Part shown: positions 35,050 through 46,974 of the stretch, piece after piece
Layout of the letters: each line of letters starts with the position of its first letter
How positions within the stretch are numbered: position 1 is the stretch's first letter
DNA from: Salticus scenicus
Taxonomy: Eukaryota > Arthropoda > Arachnida > Araneae > Salticidae
Direction of reading: 5' to 3'
Length of the DNA stretch: 64,000 nucleotides
Assembly: GCA_963930645.1 (NCBI GenBank)
Contig: OZ005656.1
Location: 275,467,095 to 275,531,094, forward strand
Program-made: the position numbers and the translations under genes
Notes under the pieces: model-generated
Told to the model about the DNA's origin: nothing
Seen by the model: the letters and a program-made list of their open reading frames with translations, nothing else
Database searches by the model: none

Positions 35050-35815
35050 ACAGTAACTTTTAGCGTTAAGAAAAGAAATTAAAAAAAAAATCATTTCTGC
35101 TTGGGTAAAAAGTCGGCGCGGGGCCCCACTGCCTTCGGCAGCGCAGTCCCGTGCGCGCTGCGCGCGCGTATTCCTTCCCTGACCCTTCGTGCCCCCCCCA
35201 AAAAAATAATTTCTGATCGGATAAAAACTCACACCGGGTTACCACTGCCTTCGGCAGCGCTGACCCATGCGCGCTGCGCGCGCACGTGCGAGGTATACGT
35301 GCGCTGCGCGCACATATTCCTTCTCAAGTCAAATTTTTATTCTTAAGAAAAGAAAATTTAAAAAAATCATTTCTCATGGGGTACAAAGTCGGACCAGATC
35401 CCCACTGTCTTCGGCAGCGCAGTCCCGTGCGCGCTGCGCGCGCACAAGTTAAGGTATACACGCTCTGCGCGCGCGTATTCCTTCCCTGACCTTTCGGGCC
35501 CCCTAAAAAAATCATTTCTGATCGGGTAAAAGCTCATACCGGGTTCCCACTTCCTTCGACAGCGCAGACCGAAGCGCGCTGTGCGCGCACGTGTGAAGTT
35601 AAACGCGCACTGCGCGCTTATATTCCTCCTCAAATCAAATTTTTATTCTTAAGAGAAGAAAATAAAAAAAATCATTTCTCATTGGTTAAAAAGTCAGGTC
35701 GGGTCCCCATTGCCTTCGGCAGCGCAGTCCCGTGCGGGCTGCGCGCGCACAAGTTAGGGGATACGCGCGCGGTGCACCCCTATTTCTTCCCCCCCCCCCT
35801 CATAATTAAAATGCG
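35050..35815 (+). repeat. GC-rich alternating higher-order tandem array
   Basis: Units begin AAAAAAATCATTTCT near 35084, 35200, 35359, 35504 and 35663 and alternate in type as A-B-A-B-A. All share CACTGCCTTCGGCAGCGC and a GCGCGCTGCGCGCGC core. Complete A units end in CCCTGACCTTTCGGGCCCCC; B units end in TCAAATTTTTATTCTTAAGA. A and B together make a dimer of about 304 bases. The first A unit is about 29 bases short between GCGCGC repeats, probably by slippage. CTTCGGCAG and the GCGCGC cores are strongly self-complementary. The fragments before 35084 are the end of an earlier B unit. Open frames across it on both strands are by-products of the high GC content. Confidence 0.88.
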
Positions 35816-35829
35816 TATACCAAGTTTGA

Positions 35830-37070
35830 ACAGTCTAACTCAATTAGCTGAGATGGAAAAGAAAACCTAACCAGGAAACCTCAAAACGTGTAAATCTGGT
35901 GAAAACGTTCGATGACATAAAAGAACTTTAAAATATCTTTCGAATGATGTATTAAAAGTAATTAATCATAATTAGAAATTGAAATATTGAAATTTTAAAA
36001 TATTACAGCGCCATCTTGCGGTAGAAATTTCTGTAATGCACTGTTCAATTCCAAATCAACAAAGCTTTCTAATGATGTATTACTTATGAAATTATTTTAA
36101 TTAGTAGCTGAGATACAAAAGAAAACCTAAATCAGGAGACCTCAAAACGTGTAAATCGGGTGAAATCTCGAATTCCATTTTCGATAATGAAAAATTACTT
36201 TAAAATGTGTATCGAATGATGTATTAAAAATAAATTAATCATGATTAGAAATAGAAATATTGAAATTTAAAAATATTACAACGCCATCTGGCGGTAGAAA
36301 TTTCTGTAATTTTTTGTTCGATTCCAACTCAACAAAGCTTTCAAATGATGTATTACTTATGAAATTATTTTAATTAGCAGTTGAGATACAAAAGAAAACC
36401 CATTCAGGACACCTCAAAACGTGTAAATGAGGTGAAATCTCGAATTCCACTTTCAATATTTTAATTAGTAGCTGAGATACAAAAGAAAACCTAAATCAGG
36501 AGACCTCAAAACGTGTAAATCGAGTGATATCTCGAATTCCATTTTCGATAATGTAAAAGTACTTTAAAATGTGTATCGAATGATGTATTAAAAATAAATT
36601 AATCATGATTAGAAATAGAAATATTGAAATTTAAAAATATTACAACGTCATCTGGCGGTAGAAATTTCTGTAATTTTTTGTTCGATTCCAACTCAACAAA
36701 GCTTTCAAATGGTGTATTACTTATGAAATTATTTTAATTAGCAGTTGAGATACAAAAGAAAACCCATTCAGGAGACCTCAAAACGTGTAAATAAGCTGAA
36801 ATCTCGAATTCCACTAATGAAATGCAAAAGAAAACCCAATTAGGACACCTCAAAACGTGTAAATCGGGTGAAATCTCGAATTCCACTTTCGATAATGTAA
36901 CCATACTTTAAAATGTGTATCGAATGACGTATTAAAAAAAAATTGAAACATAATTAGTATCTGAATTATTGAAATTTTAAAATATTACAGCGCCATGAGA
37001 CCTCAAAACGTGTAAGTCAGGTGAAATTTCTAATTCCATTACCTACGGTAGTCGGTTAATGGAAGTAAAT
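35830..37070 (+). repeat. Array of about 268-bp units with short variants, 3' hairpin end
   Basis: The anchor GAGATACAAAAGAAAACC occurs near 35848, 36107, 36375, 36469, 36744 and 36823. Full units (about 260-275 bases) carry GACCTCAAAACGTGTAAATC, GTGTATCGAATGATGTATTA, GCCATCTGGCGGTAGAAATT and CTTTCAAATGATGTATTACT. Two units (36375 and 36744) are shortened to about 80-95 bases. The array ends with a hairpin (about TTCCATTACC / GGTTAATGGAA, 37034-37064) followed by AGTAA, like the 3' ends of elements A and B. The GACCTCAAAACGTGTAA block is also shared with B. I could not find the matching 5' motif, so the left end is undefined. Confidence 0.75.
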
Positions 37071-38165
37071 AGAAAAAGAAAGATTTTTACCTTAAGTGTA
37101 TTTGTGTCGGTATAGAAACTGGCATCCGCTTTCGATAGATAAAATGTTAAGATAAAATTTATAAAACTTATATATTAAAAATAATAAGGCGTGTTAAGAT
37201 AAAATTTAATTTGCAATTAAAATGCAAATATTTTGTTTATTGACGAAAATCGATGAAATTTGAACTGCAAGTTTGTTTTGTGGTGTTGAGATTGTATACT
37301 ATGTGAAATGTACGAATTTGAAAAATTGAAGAAAATAGATATTTGCAATTTTTTATCCCACTTAAAATCCATCTGTTTATCAATCAGTGGCAGGTGCTTT
37401 TTTTTTCGCTTCCGCTGTCTAGACGATCGTTTGCAAAGCTAAAATTCTTGAGATTTGTTGCCAACATTTTTTTATAATTTAGTTAATTGTAAAAAATCTA
37501 ATTGTCCGATTGATAAGCCATTTAAACCATCGGATTAAGAAAAAAAAGCCCTTTCCAATGGTATCTTGTTTGTAACAATACGACTGATATTTCTAATTTA
37601 TTTTCCACTTTTTCCGTAAAAATGCCGCTTTTTAAGCATTTAATCGTGAATTCTGGGTCATTTTTCGTTAGACATGGGTCGACGTTTTAATTAATATCTC
37701 CGCTAATTAGGGTCGCATTCCTTAGCGAATTATCGCGATGTCGAGATGAAGAAATTCTGCTTCTGTCGACACCGGTTTCGAGGCGATGCGACAATTTGCG
37801 CCGAAGCTTTAGCGATGACAAGGCACTTCTCACAGACAGACAGACAGACAGATGCGCACAGATTTTAAAAATATAAGGAGATTACTTTTAAAACACATTT
37901 TTAACTACATATCGTTCTTTATCAACTTTTAGGCATCGATTTTTATCACCTTTTATCTCTTTCTATACAATATACAATTAACGTATTTTTTTTTTTAGTT
38001 ATATAGTTATAGCTTTTAATCATACTGCAACTGATTAATGTAATATCTTAAAAAAGATTACAATTTTGTTTTACAAGTGCTTATATTTCATTATTTTTTC
38101 TAGTTATAATTTTGATACGTGATATGACATTAGGTTTTAAAGACATTTAATTAGATAAAGATTTT
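37071..38165. other. Mixed spacer with a CAGA microsatellite
   Basis: No gene recognised. A less AT-rich part at about 37640-37830 leads into ACAGACAGACAGACAGACAG (37832-37851), which looks like a broken copy of the same element class because (GTCT/CAGA)n lies at this place in B-type elements. No ends could be defined. Confidence 0.45.
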
Positions 38166-38169
38166 AACA

Positions 38170-38825
38170 TGGTGACAGTTTAAATTATTTCACGAGGAAC
38201 TTCTAATTTGCATACGACATAGCTGCAAATTTCAGAATATCATTGTATAAGATATCCTTTGACAGATGAAAGAATTTTATGATATGTGACGCTTATACTA
38301 CTCTGAGTTCTTAATAGTCTGACAAGTCTGTCTTACTCACAGTTATCGAACATTTTAAATGATATCCAAAAGTTTCAATGCAAGATATATATCTATAAAA
38401 TAGGTTAGTGGAATCAAAATTGATAGAATACGCTTTAAATTAGAATATAGTTAAAAATAAAACATCGTTACTTTTTTTAAATTTATAATTTTTATTAAAT
38501 TACAACATAACTAAAATGTGAATTTAAAATAATTAAAAACGTCATTAGCTTACATTTGCCGTTTTGGTTATATGAAAGCTAAAGATACACACTCGTTATT
38601 GTTTCGCGTAAAGTAGTTTTACTGTATAGACCTGTCAATTACCAATTGGTGAAGTAAGATTTTTTTTAAAAAAAATTCTATATTTTAATATATAGAATAA
38701 ACTTTAAAAAATGGAACATTTTTTTAAAAATAAATTTTGTGAATGAAAATATTATAAATTTTTATTTTTAATTAAATGTATTTAAAAAAACGTTTTTAAT
38801 AAAAAATATTTTTTAATTAAAATTA
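38170..38825 (+). repeat. Local repeat unit, copy 1
   Basis: It contains AATTTGCATACGACATAGCT (near 38208), ATGATATCCAAAAGTTTCAA (near 38359), AAACATCGTTAC (near 38460) and ATAGACCTGTCAATTACCAA (near 38626). The same order occurs at 40360-40905. The insertion of element B' between them has moved the two copies apart. Confidence 0.8.
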
Positions 38826-39414
38826 TTACTTTTTCTTACCCAACGGTAGAGAAAGTATTGTTTTAGGGTCAAATTTTCGAAAGCGAGTTTTTGTTATATT
38901 TACATGTTCTGAGGTCCCCTGAATACGAAAATCATGTTTCTAGCGAATGGTCTATGTGTGTGTGTCAGTCTGTCTGTCTGCGTGCGTGTCCGTGTGTGTA
39001 TGTGTTATCAGCATATCTCAAGAACAAATAGTAGCAAAAATTCCAAACTTAGCATTTTAAATGTGTATCATATAGCGATGCTACTCTAAGCATTTCGTTG
39101 AGATGAAGCAAATGTTCGTGTACAGGGACACTCAAAAGTATTCAAATACATAACGTCTATGGGGGGAAATGCAGGTAAATAGATTTTAACATCTATAGAC
39201 TGCACAAAACCAAATAAAACGAATATATATTTTTTGTAATAGAGATAGTCAACTACGAAAAAAAAGTTGTGTATGTAGGAGCTTCCCCCCTGAGAGGGAA
39301 GTCCCCCATCGAGCGGAGTAAATTTCATGATGGGTGTCTTTCAAAAGTTCTCGCCAATACCTTTAAAACTAATGGTTGAACCATCGATCTGCGAAATTTT
39401 AAAATAAAGTTATC

Positions 39415-39449
<35 letters not shown>

Positions 39450-40292
39450 AAAAAAAGAGGATACATTTGAGAATAAATTGAGAATAAATTAGACTTTTTT
39501 TTTTTTTTTTTTTTTTTTTAATTTTGAGAGTTATACTTCTTCTCTAATATGGAAATCATCTGCATTACTATGGAAGATAATTTTTTTAAATAATGATTTT
39601 AATAATTTATTTTTACTGAGTTAATATTTATAGGAAAATATAGAAGAATGTCGTGTGGTGGCCACACACACTGTTTATTTGTTGTTAGTGGATGTGCATT
39701 ACTAATCATATTTTACCATAACCAGGAAAGCTGTTCGGGAATTGAAATAAATTCCTCATAGAGATATGTTAAATAATGTATGTTTTAAGTTAAATATTCA
39801 TCGCTTGTTTTTCATCGCCTGCTTATATTTACACGATTTAAGGCTTCCCGATTACCGTAGTCAAGTTTTTTAACGTTTGACCTTTGTCTGTGTCTCTTAG
39901 AGTAAATTAAAAACGAATAATTTTAGGAGATCCAAATGTTGAATTTTGAAGTTAATATAAGTTGGTTGCTGGAAAAGTTTGATCAAGATTGATAAGTTTC
40001 AATGAATGTTGCTTGTGAAAATTATCTGTATAATTTTAAGTAAACTTTCAGTTTTGATAGCAGAATTAAATTCTATATAAATGTAAGTGCATTAATGAAA
40101 CGGGGGGTTCAAGGGGGTGGTATTCCCCTTTACACAGAACTAATTTTCATATAAAACTCTTCCGAAGACTAATTTGAATTGTTTAACATAGGTTTACATA
40201 ACAGTAATCGTTATCTTACCTCTTAATCTCCAACCTGTATTTATAATTTTAAATTTCAGGGTAAGAGAAAGTCTTGTGAGGGACACATCAGA
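38826..40292 (-). mobile_element. Helentron/DINE-like element B', minus orientation
   Basis: This is an inverted relative of the 32.3 kb element. On the minus strand it starts AATCTGATGTGTCCCTCACA (to 40292), has ACTTTCTCTTACCC as the 5' motif (40272-40259) and ends in the hairpin at 38856-38828, whose distal arm complements the motif with one mismatch. The 5' hairpin TGTG-TCCCT-CACA is clear in this copy. It is about 450 bases longer than B, mainly through sequence near 39600-40080. A GTCT/GT microsatellite lies at about 38955-39000. It sits between two copies of a local repeat, so it landed after that duplication or at its border. Confidence 0.7.
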
Positions 40293-40359
40293 TTATTTTT
40301 AAATAAAAATTATTTTTAATTAAAAATTATGTCTCTTTTTTTTTTTTTTTTTTTTAATA

Positions 40360-40790
40360 AATTTTATGAATGGAAAGCTTATGAATTTATATTAACTTAT
40401 AATTTGCATACGACACATCTGCAAATTTCAGAATATCATTGTACAAAATTTCCTTTGACATATGAAAGAACTCTACGACATGTGACACTTATGATACTCT
40501 AAATGAGTTCTTGATATTCTGACAGGTCTGACAGGTCACTTTTATAGAACATTTAAAATGATATCCAAAAGTTTGAATGTAAGATATATATCGATAAAAT
40601 AGATTAGTGGAATCAAAACTGATAGAAGACACAAAATTATAAAATAGTTAAAAACAAAACATCGTTACGTTTTTAAATTAACATTTTTTATTAAACTGCA
40701 ACATAATTAAAATGTGAATTTTAAATTATTTAAAGTATCATTAGCTTATATTTGCCTTTTTGATTGTATAAAAGCTAGAAATACACGTCC

Positions 40791-40833
<43 letters not shown>

Positions 40834-40990
40834 GGGGGGGGGGGGGGGTAAAATTATTTTAGTATATAGACCTGTAAATTACCATTTGGTAAAGTAGGAT
40901 TAAAAAAAAAAAATCTTTAGTTTAACAGTTTATAAAAATAGCACTTTTTTTGTTCTTTTTTCTTCTTCTTCTTCCTTTAAAAAATAAATA
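40360..40990 (+). repeat. Local repeat unit, copy 2
   Basis: Matches 38195-38670 in order (AATTTGCATACGACACATCT near 40396, AAATGATATCCAAAAGTTTG near 40557, ATAGACCTGTAAATTACCAT near 40866). A long T/G tract (40793-40848) has expanded inside this copy where copy 1 has only ordinary sequence. Confidence 0.8.
40793..40848. repeat. Poly-T run joined to a poly-G run
   Basis: About 40 T followed directly by about 16 G. The parallel place in copy 1 (near 38595) lacks it. Confidence 0.9.
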
Positions 40991-42362
40991 AATAAATAAA
41001 TAAATAAATAAATTTTAAAAAATGAAAAGTTTATATATTTTATATATTTATAAAATTATTTATCTAAAATATAATTGTGTCTTTCTTACATTAATGTCAA
41101 TTAAAGAACCCAAATTCTGTTATTCATTAAAAGATGAAAACAATATATACTTCAAATACGAGCAGTGTTAATTTAACAGGTTACTCATGTGAACTTATGT
41201 TCCTTCTAAAAAGTAATGTTCTACTTTACAACAAAAAACTTTGGTATTTTTTTTCCCAAGCATTTGATTATATAACTTTAAATTCTTTCTCTTAAACAAA
41301 AATATTACTCAAAATAATGCATTAAACTACAACATGAAATCTTTGGAAGACAAATGAAATACATTCAGATGGAATTTAGAAAAATATGGATTTGCAATTG
41401 TACATTTTTTGAAGTAAAATTTTCTAATTTTATTAATTGCATAGTAAGAATTAAATCGCGATTTAAATAAATTTAAATAAAACAATTTAAATTTATTTTG
41501 AAGAAAAGTAATAAAACGTATGGCAAATAGTACTTTTAATATTATAAATTACATGTGTAATATGTATATTTTGTGTGACTTTGTCATAAGTGCTTCTGTC
41601 CCAAAGCATTCGAGGTTGTAAGTAATTACGTATAATGACGAACATAGTTGAATGATTGATTTGCAGAACAATATTTATAATTTTAATAGATTTTTTAAAC
41701 TATTAAAAAGTCATTTAATGTTTTATTAGAATATATATTTATTTGGACGTTGTGTTTAACATAACAGTCATTGAGACCACCGTCAAAATAGCTACTAAAT
41801 TACAGGGAGAAACCGTAAGAACTTTGTGGAGCCACTAGTAAAGTATTGCTAGTGGTATTTAAAAATCTGTATGACTTTTATTGTAGGGGGCCTAAATAAA
41901 ATTATAATTAAGATAGTTGCTATGTAAAGTCTTCTGATTCAGTTACTAAAGAAAGAAAAAGTCCCCGCAATAGAAAAGTTTGACACTTGTAGTGAAGATA
42001 GGGACAAAATGGACCTTTCTTGTAAATTTTAAGTGCTTACTCATAAAGTAATGTTTTCTAGCAATTGAAAATATGTGTGCATATTGCCTATATATTGGGA
42101 TTAATATTGCACTCGGTCAAAAGTAATAATTAAGCTTACTTATTTTAATATGATTTTTTAATAGTAACTGAGATAGTGGACCATAGACAAAATTAAAAAA
42201 AAAAAGTATTAATGTAGTGCGTTTTTTAATAGTATAAAACGTATAATGCATCTTATTTGTTTACATATGGCTTCAATTCATACATATAATGCAATATTAA
42301 AGAATATTAGAATTAGTAAATGATAAAACAAAAGATTTTTGTGTCATTGGTAGTCTGCTGTT
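40991..42362. other. AT-rich non-coding stretch
   Basis: No gene seen. It has an AATA run (40984-41010) and a small hairpin CCACTAG / CTAGTGG near 41832-41856. Confidence 0.65.
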
Positions 42363-43065
42363 TTATTTTGAAGTTTTAATGTCTGGAAAATACATCGTTA
42401 CAACATTTTGAAAATTTATAAGAGATATACTAACTCTCTGAGGAAAAATGAAAATTTCTTGAAAAGCAAATTCTTTATTATTTATTTCTGTGATTAATAC
42501 AACAAAATGTACTAGTGCCTTTTTCGTCAAAAAAATTACTAAAATATGTACACACAATTTTATTTCATCAGTATTAATATTAGCATCTTTCTGCGAAACC
42601 TCATCACTGAATTCTGTATAACTATAAAAAGATATATTCTCAGAAACACTTAAACTTTCTAATACATATTTTTGTTTTGAAACAAGCTGTGGGACTTTTA
42701 TTTTTATCTTCAACTGATGTATCAGTTAAAATTTCTGATGCACTTTTATTTATTTTTTCGCCTTCGCAAGGAAGCTTTCTGCAAGGGATGAAATTCGAAA
42801 GATGATACTATATTAAACTGGTAATTTTCACTTAGTGATTGAGATGTGTTTGGTTGTACTAACATCTATTATACGATTTTCCAGCATTTGTTTTTGAACC
42901 TCCGAAAATATCTGATTATGTGCATAGTTTGGGCTAATTCTAAAAGTTGATTAATTATTATTTTTCAGTTCAGGTAGTTTAGAATTTTTATACCTTTGTA
43001 CATAACGTATAAGAATTGTTTTTGAAATGCCTGATGAGTTGGAGTCTGAACAAACGTATTTTTTA
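42363..43065 (-). pseudogene. Pogo-like transposase-derived gene, gutted remnant
   Basis: On the minus strand, 43050-42860 reads SKTILIRYVQRYKNSKLPEL, one stop, then NYAHNQIFSEVQKQMLENRI. This resembles a Psq-type helix-turn-helix followed by the start of a CENP-B-like DNA-binding region. The 42713-42363 frame (116 codons) ends with FLTKKALVHFVVLITEI and IFIFPQ, which resembles the C-terminal domain (TKKA-x-HFVG-x-ITE, then F-FP) of pogo-like proteins common in arthropods. The DDE catalytic core expected between them is missing, and stops lie in the linker. It is a nonfunctional internally deleted copy. The assignment rests on short motifs only. Confidence 0.5.
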
Positions 43066-43211
43066 TCGTCCACAACATTTTATACTGCTCCGTATATTAT
43101 ACTTGCACAGTACTCCATAGATGAACATTTCATTTTTTACTTTACATGTTCTGTGAAACTATCCTTACGTGACAGTAGTAAACTTTTTAAAATAAACATA
43201 TCAATTTTCTA

Positions 43212-44344
<1,133 letters not shown>

Positions 44345-44640
44345 ACTGATTCCCAATCCTTGTGAAATATCACGAAAACCACACATTAAAAAGAAATGAG
44401 TCTAGGAGAATTAGGTATTAATTTTATGGGAAATGCATGATTAATTCTTCTGATATCTGAAAAGAAAGCTGGCGCAAGATTTTCTGCATCCTATATTTGA
44501 TAAACAGTTGTGCGCCATCCTTCATAAACATGGTAAACTTGAGATGCCCATTTTGTTGTAATCGTGGGACCAATGTCATATGATTACAGCATACGTGGAA
44601 ATATTGGCGGAAAATCTTACTGATAAACATGAACGATTTT
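44345..44640 (-). pseudogene. Mariner/Tc-like DDE transposase remnant
   Basis: The minus-strand frame reads LVPRLQQNGHLKFTMFMKDG, then AQLFIKYRMQKILRQ and IMHFP before a stop. FMKDGA fits the block around the second catalytic Asp (F-x-QDGAPPH-type), and MHFP fits the later HFP block. After the stop, in a shifted frame, NSPRLIS, a stop, and then VVFVIFHKD resemble the following SPDL...F-LWGYLKD-type block, in which the third acidic residue would lie; it is lost here. The N-terminal helix-turn-helix and first Asp are not found. It is a short decayed fragment. Confidence 0.6.
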
Positions 44641-45650
44641 TTAAACTAAAGGTTAATAATAAAATGTTGTAAAAATCGTACTATACTTTAACCTTCTCTG
44701 ACAGTATACAGTATTTCAAGCCGAAATTTAGGCGTAACACTTGCCATTAAATGGTACCTTAAACAGTCTTCCTTCATTTAAGTAATTACTATTTACACAA
44801 ACAGTCTTTTGACGCTGTCACTATTCAACTTTCTTTTTGCTAAATATAAAATAATCCAAGAAACATATAACCTTCTTCTTACTCATCCTCTTAAATCATC
44901 AACGCATTAAATGCAACACATCTAATTTAATTGACAAGGGCACATTTTTGGAATCTAAGGGAACTAACTGGCAGACCTTTTTGTTAAACAATTTATTACA
45001 GACACTATTTTTGATAAAAGGTTACCCTTACTTTTTTTCTCATGCATCCTCAAGGCAACTTTATATAACAAAACAATACTGGATTGGACATCTTCTTAAA
45101 AGGGAGAAATACTTATTCTCTAACAAAATCAGTAAATGCTACTTTCATTAATTCTCGCGATCAGCGAAAGATAATGTCAAAAAAATTTTTCGGGATTTCT
45201 CCATAAGTAAAAAGAAATTTCATGATTTACCGAAATGCGACAAAAAGGATCCCCATTACGTTACATTTAAAACACTGTCCATTATTGACTCGTCACTTCA
45301 AATTAAACAGAAAGTTAACAATTACAGAAAAATTATGTGAAATAGTCTTAAATCCAGTTAACTGTAATAATGTAAAATCTAATAACAACAAACTTAACTC
45401 CTTCTATTCATATATAAAATATAAATATTATATACTTTCATGTGACTGTGCATTTTCCTTATATTTTTAGCATTTTCTACTTCTATTAAATACGGGATGA
45501 CTGCGAGAATTATTTGTATATATTTTGTAATATTAACTGTCCTCAATGCAATGTGTAAATAAGCATATACAGTATAAATGCATGCTTCACGAAATAACAT
45601 TTTGTATTTCAACGTCACTTCATCCACATACCGCCTGTGAGCAGTATTTA
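44641..45650. other. Moderately AT-rich, no gene recognised
   Basis: Several frames of 60-89 codons overlap on both strands at 44948-45749. None has a recognisable motif or a consistent coding bias. Confidence 0.55.
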
Positions 45651-45652
45651 TT
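45647..45652 (-). promoter_or_regulatory. Possible polyadenylation signal
   Basis: AATAAA on the minus strand, about 100 bases after the stop of the possible terminal exon at 45751-45894. Such hexamers are frequent in AT-rich DNA, so this is only supportive. Confidence 0.25.
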
Positions 45653-45750
45653 CCCAAAGTCATTAAACCCGACTTTACTCAGCTGGTGTACAGAAACATA
45701 TACAAAAAAAAAATCTGTGCAGTTTAATAATCTTAAAATTAAATCATAGA

Positions 45751-45894
45751 TCAGTCCTTTGTGTACCTGAGGATTTTCGATCTTCTGATTTTGTCCAGGT
45801 GTTCCTCTAGAATAGACAACTCTCCTTCCAGCCGGTTAAAGTGCTTATATATACCGAAAGTGTGCCAGTACTCGCTGGTGGATTCTTCGTGTTT
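45751..45894 (-). CDS. Possible terminal exon of an unidentified gene
   Basis: A frame of 48 codons ends in TGA (45751-45753). It reads KHEESTSEYWHTFGIY, then KHFNRLEGELSILEEHLDKI and RRSKILRYTKD, stop. The composition (many Glu, Lys and Arg, a regular heptad-like L/I spacing, few AT-biased codons) is unlike the junk frames around it and suggests a short helical C-terminus. An AG lies just before the first codon, and a pyrimidine-rich stretch ending in CTCAG is about 20 bases upstream (near 45914), so splice acceptors are available. I do not recognise the protein. It could be a real last exon, a processed fragment, or a chance frame. Confidence 0.3.
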   Translation of the reverse strand, partial: KHEESTSEYWHTFGIYKHFNRLEGELSILEEHLDKIRRSKILRYTKD

Positions 45895-45916
45895 CTAATA
45901 ATCTTGTAATCTTCTG

Positions 45917-46800
45917 AGAATGAGAAAGAGTCCATAGTCACACATCTTAATATGTGTCAGTACAAACACGGACATTATATGTACTGTTATCAGCATAAAA
46001 ATAAAAGTGTGCTAATAAATCATGCAAAATAGCATTCCTTAACGTATGCCACAACCATGAATTACACACTTTCATTCCTATTCAAGACCCCGAACAAGGG
46101 TCAATTTGTTTTTTATTGTCTTTTTTTTATATTTCATATTTTAGCAAGGAACAATTTATAGGGATAAAATTTTAAAATATTTTGAATTCATTTCTCATCG
46201 TTAGATATGGAGTATTTTTGTCGTGATATTTCTCATGCATTGTTAGTAGTCTGAAAAATAATCAGTTGCTATTCAACAACCAACAGTTGCAGTTTCTTTG
46301 GACTCATTCTGCAAGATTTCTTTATCTTCTCGGCCTATTTACGTTTCTGAATTTACTGCAGATTCAAACCTTCACACTAATTTTCGTATGTTAGATATGC
46401 TCATCTATTATTTTAGTAAATTTATCAACTATTGGAAATCACGAAAATAAAGACTGGCATTTTTGATTGCTGATAACACAGATTGATGAATTACAATAAT
46501 ATTGATTGAATGTCATCAAAAGACAAATCGGTTATGAATGATGAGAATTGTCTAAACTTTACTTTAATCTTCATAACTGATTTCCACGGTATGTTTTAGT
46601 TGATTTTATATATTTTTCGTAACCACCGAAGAAACTGAACGAATGAAACAATTTCTCTGTAAAGACCTTTCGTACTAAATACTTTTATGTGTAAATCGAA
46701 ATTGCATACTTTACAATACATGCATGAACTTCAATTCCTTATATTTGGATAACTTAGTAAGAATCATACTACCTGAAAACATCTCAAGGGGAAAGGTAAG
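45917..46800. other. Moderately AT-rich, no gene recognised
   Basis: No convincing frame. A short charged stretch on the minus strand near 46280-46380 is broken by stops. Confidence 0.5.
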
Positions 46801-46810
46801 GGGAAAATTA

Positions 46811-46945
46811 TTATTATTATTAATATATATATATATATATTAATAATAATTATTATTATATATATCTTTATTTATTCCCCCCAATATATAGTCTTTATTT
46901 ATTCCCCCAATATATGTATATATATATATACACATATATTGGGGA
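46811..46945. repeat. ATT/TA microsatellite with duplicated TTTATTCCCCC
   Basis: ATT units, TA units and AAT units form a near-palindrome (46811-46862). TTTATTTATTCCCCCCAATAT then occurs twice (near 46868 and 46895), followed by TA repeats and a reversed ATATTGGGGA. Confidence 0.85.
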
Positions 46946-46974
46946 GAGAAATTTGCAAAATCCGCATTTTTCAA

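Noticed and set aside
35047..35870. Several frames of 61-88 codons on both strands
   Set aside because: They are produced by the GC-rich tandem array, which has few stops; none has a domain and they repeat with the units.
34997..37070. A single element running from the CCCGCTAGCGGG palindrome to the 37.06 kb hairpin
   Set aside because: I could not find a 5' motif complementary to the 3' hairpin arm near the palindrome, so joining the two arrays into one element is unsupported.
39086..39328. 80-codon minus-strand frame
   Set aside because: It lies in the body of element B', and the matching part of element B has no equivalent open frame.
43021..43062. CTGATGAG as a further hammerhead core
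   Set aside because: No GAAA with a pairable stem II follows, unlike the two motifs at 17.4 and 17.9 kb.
46280..46380. Charged peptide-like stretch on the minus strand
   Set aside because: Broken by stops and without splice context clear enough to link it with the 45.8 kb frame.
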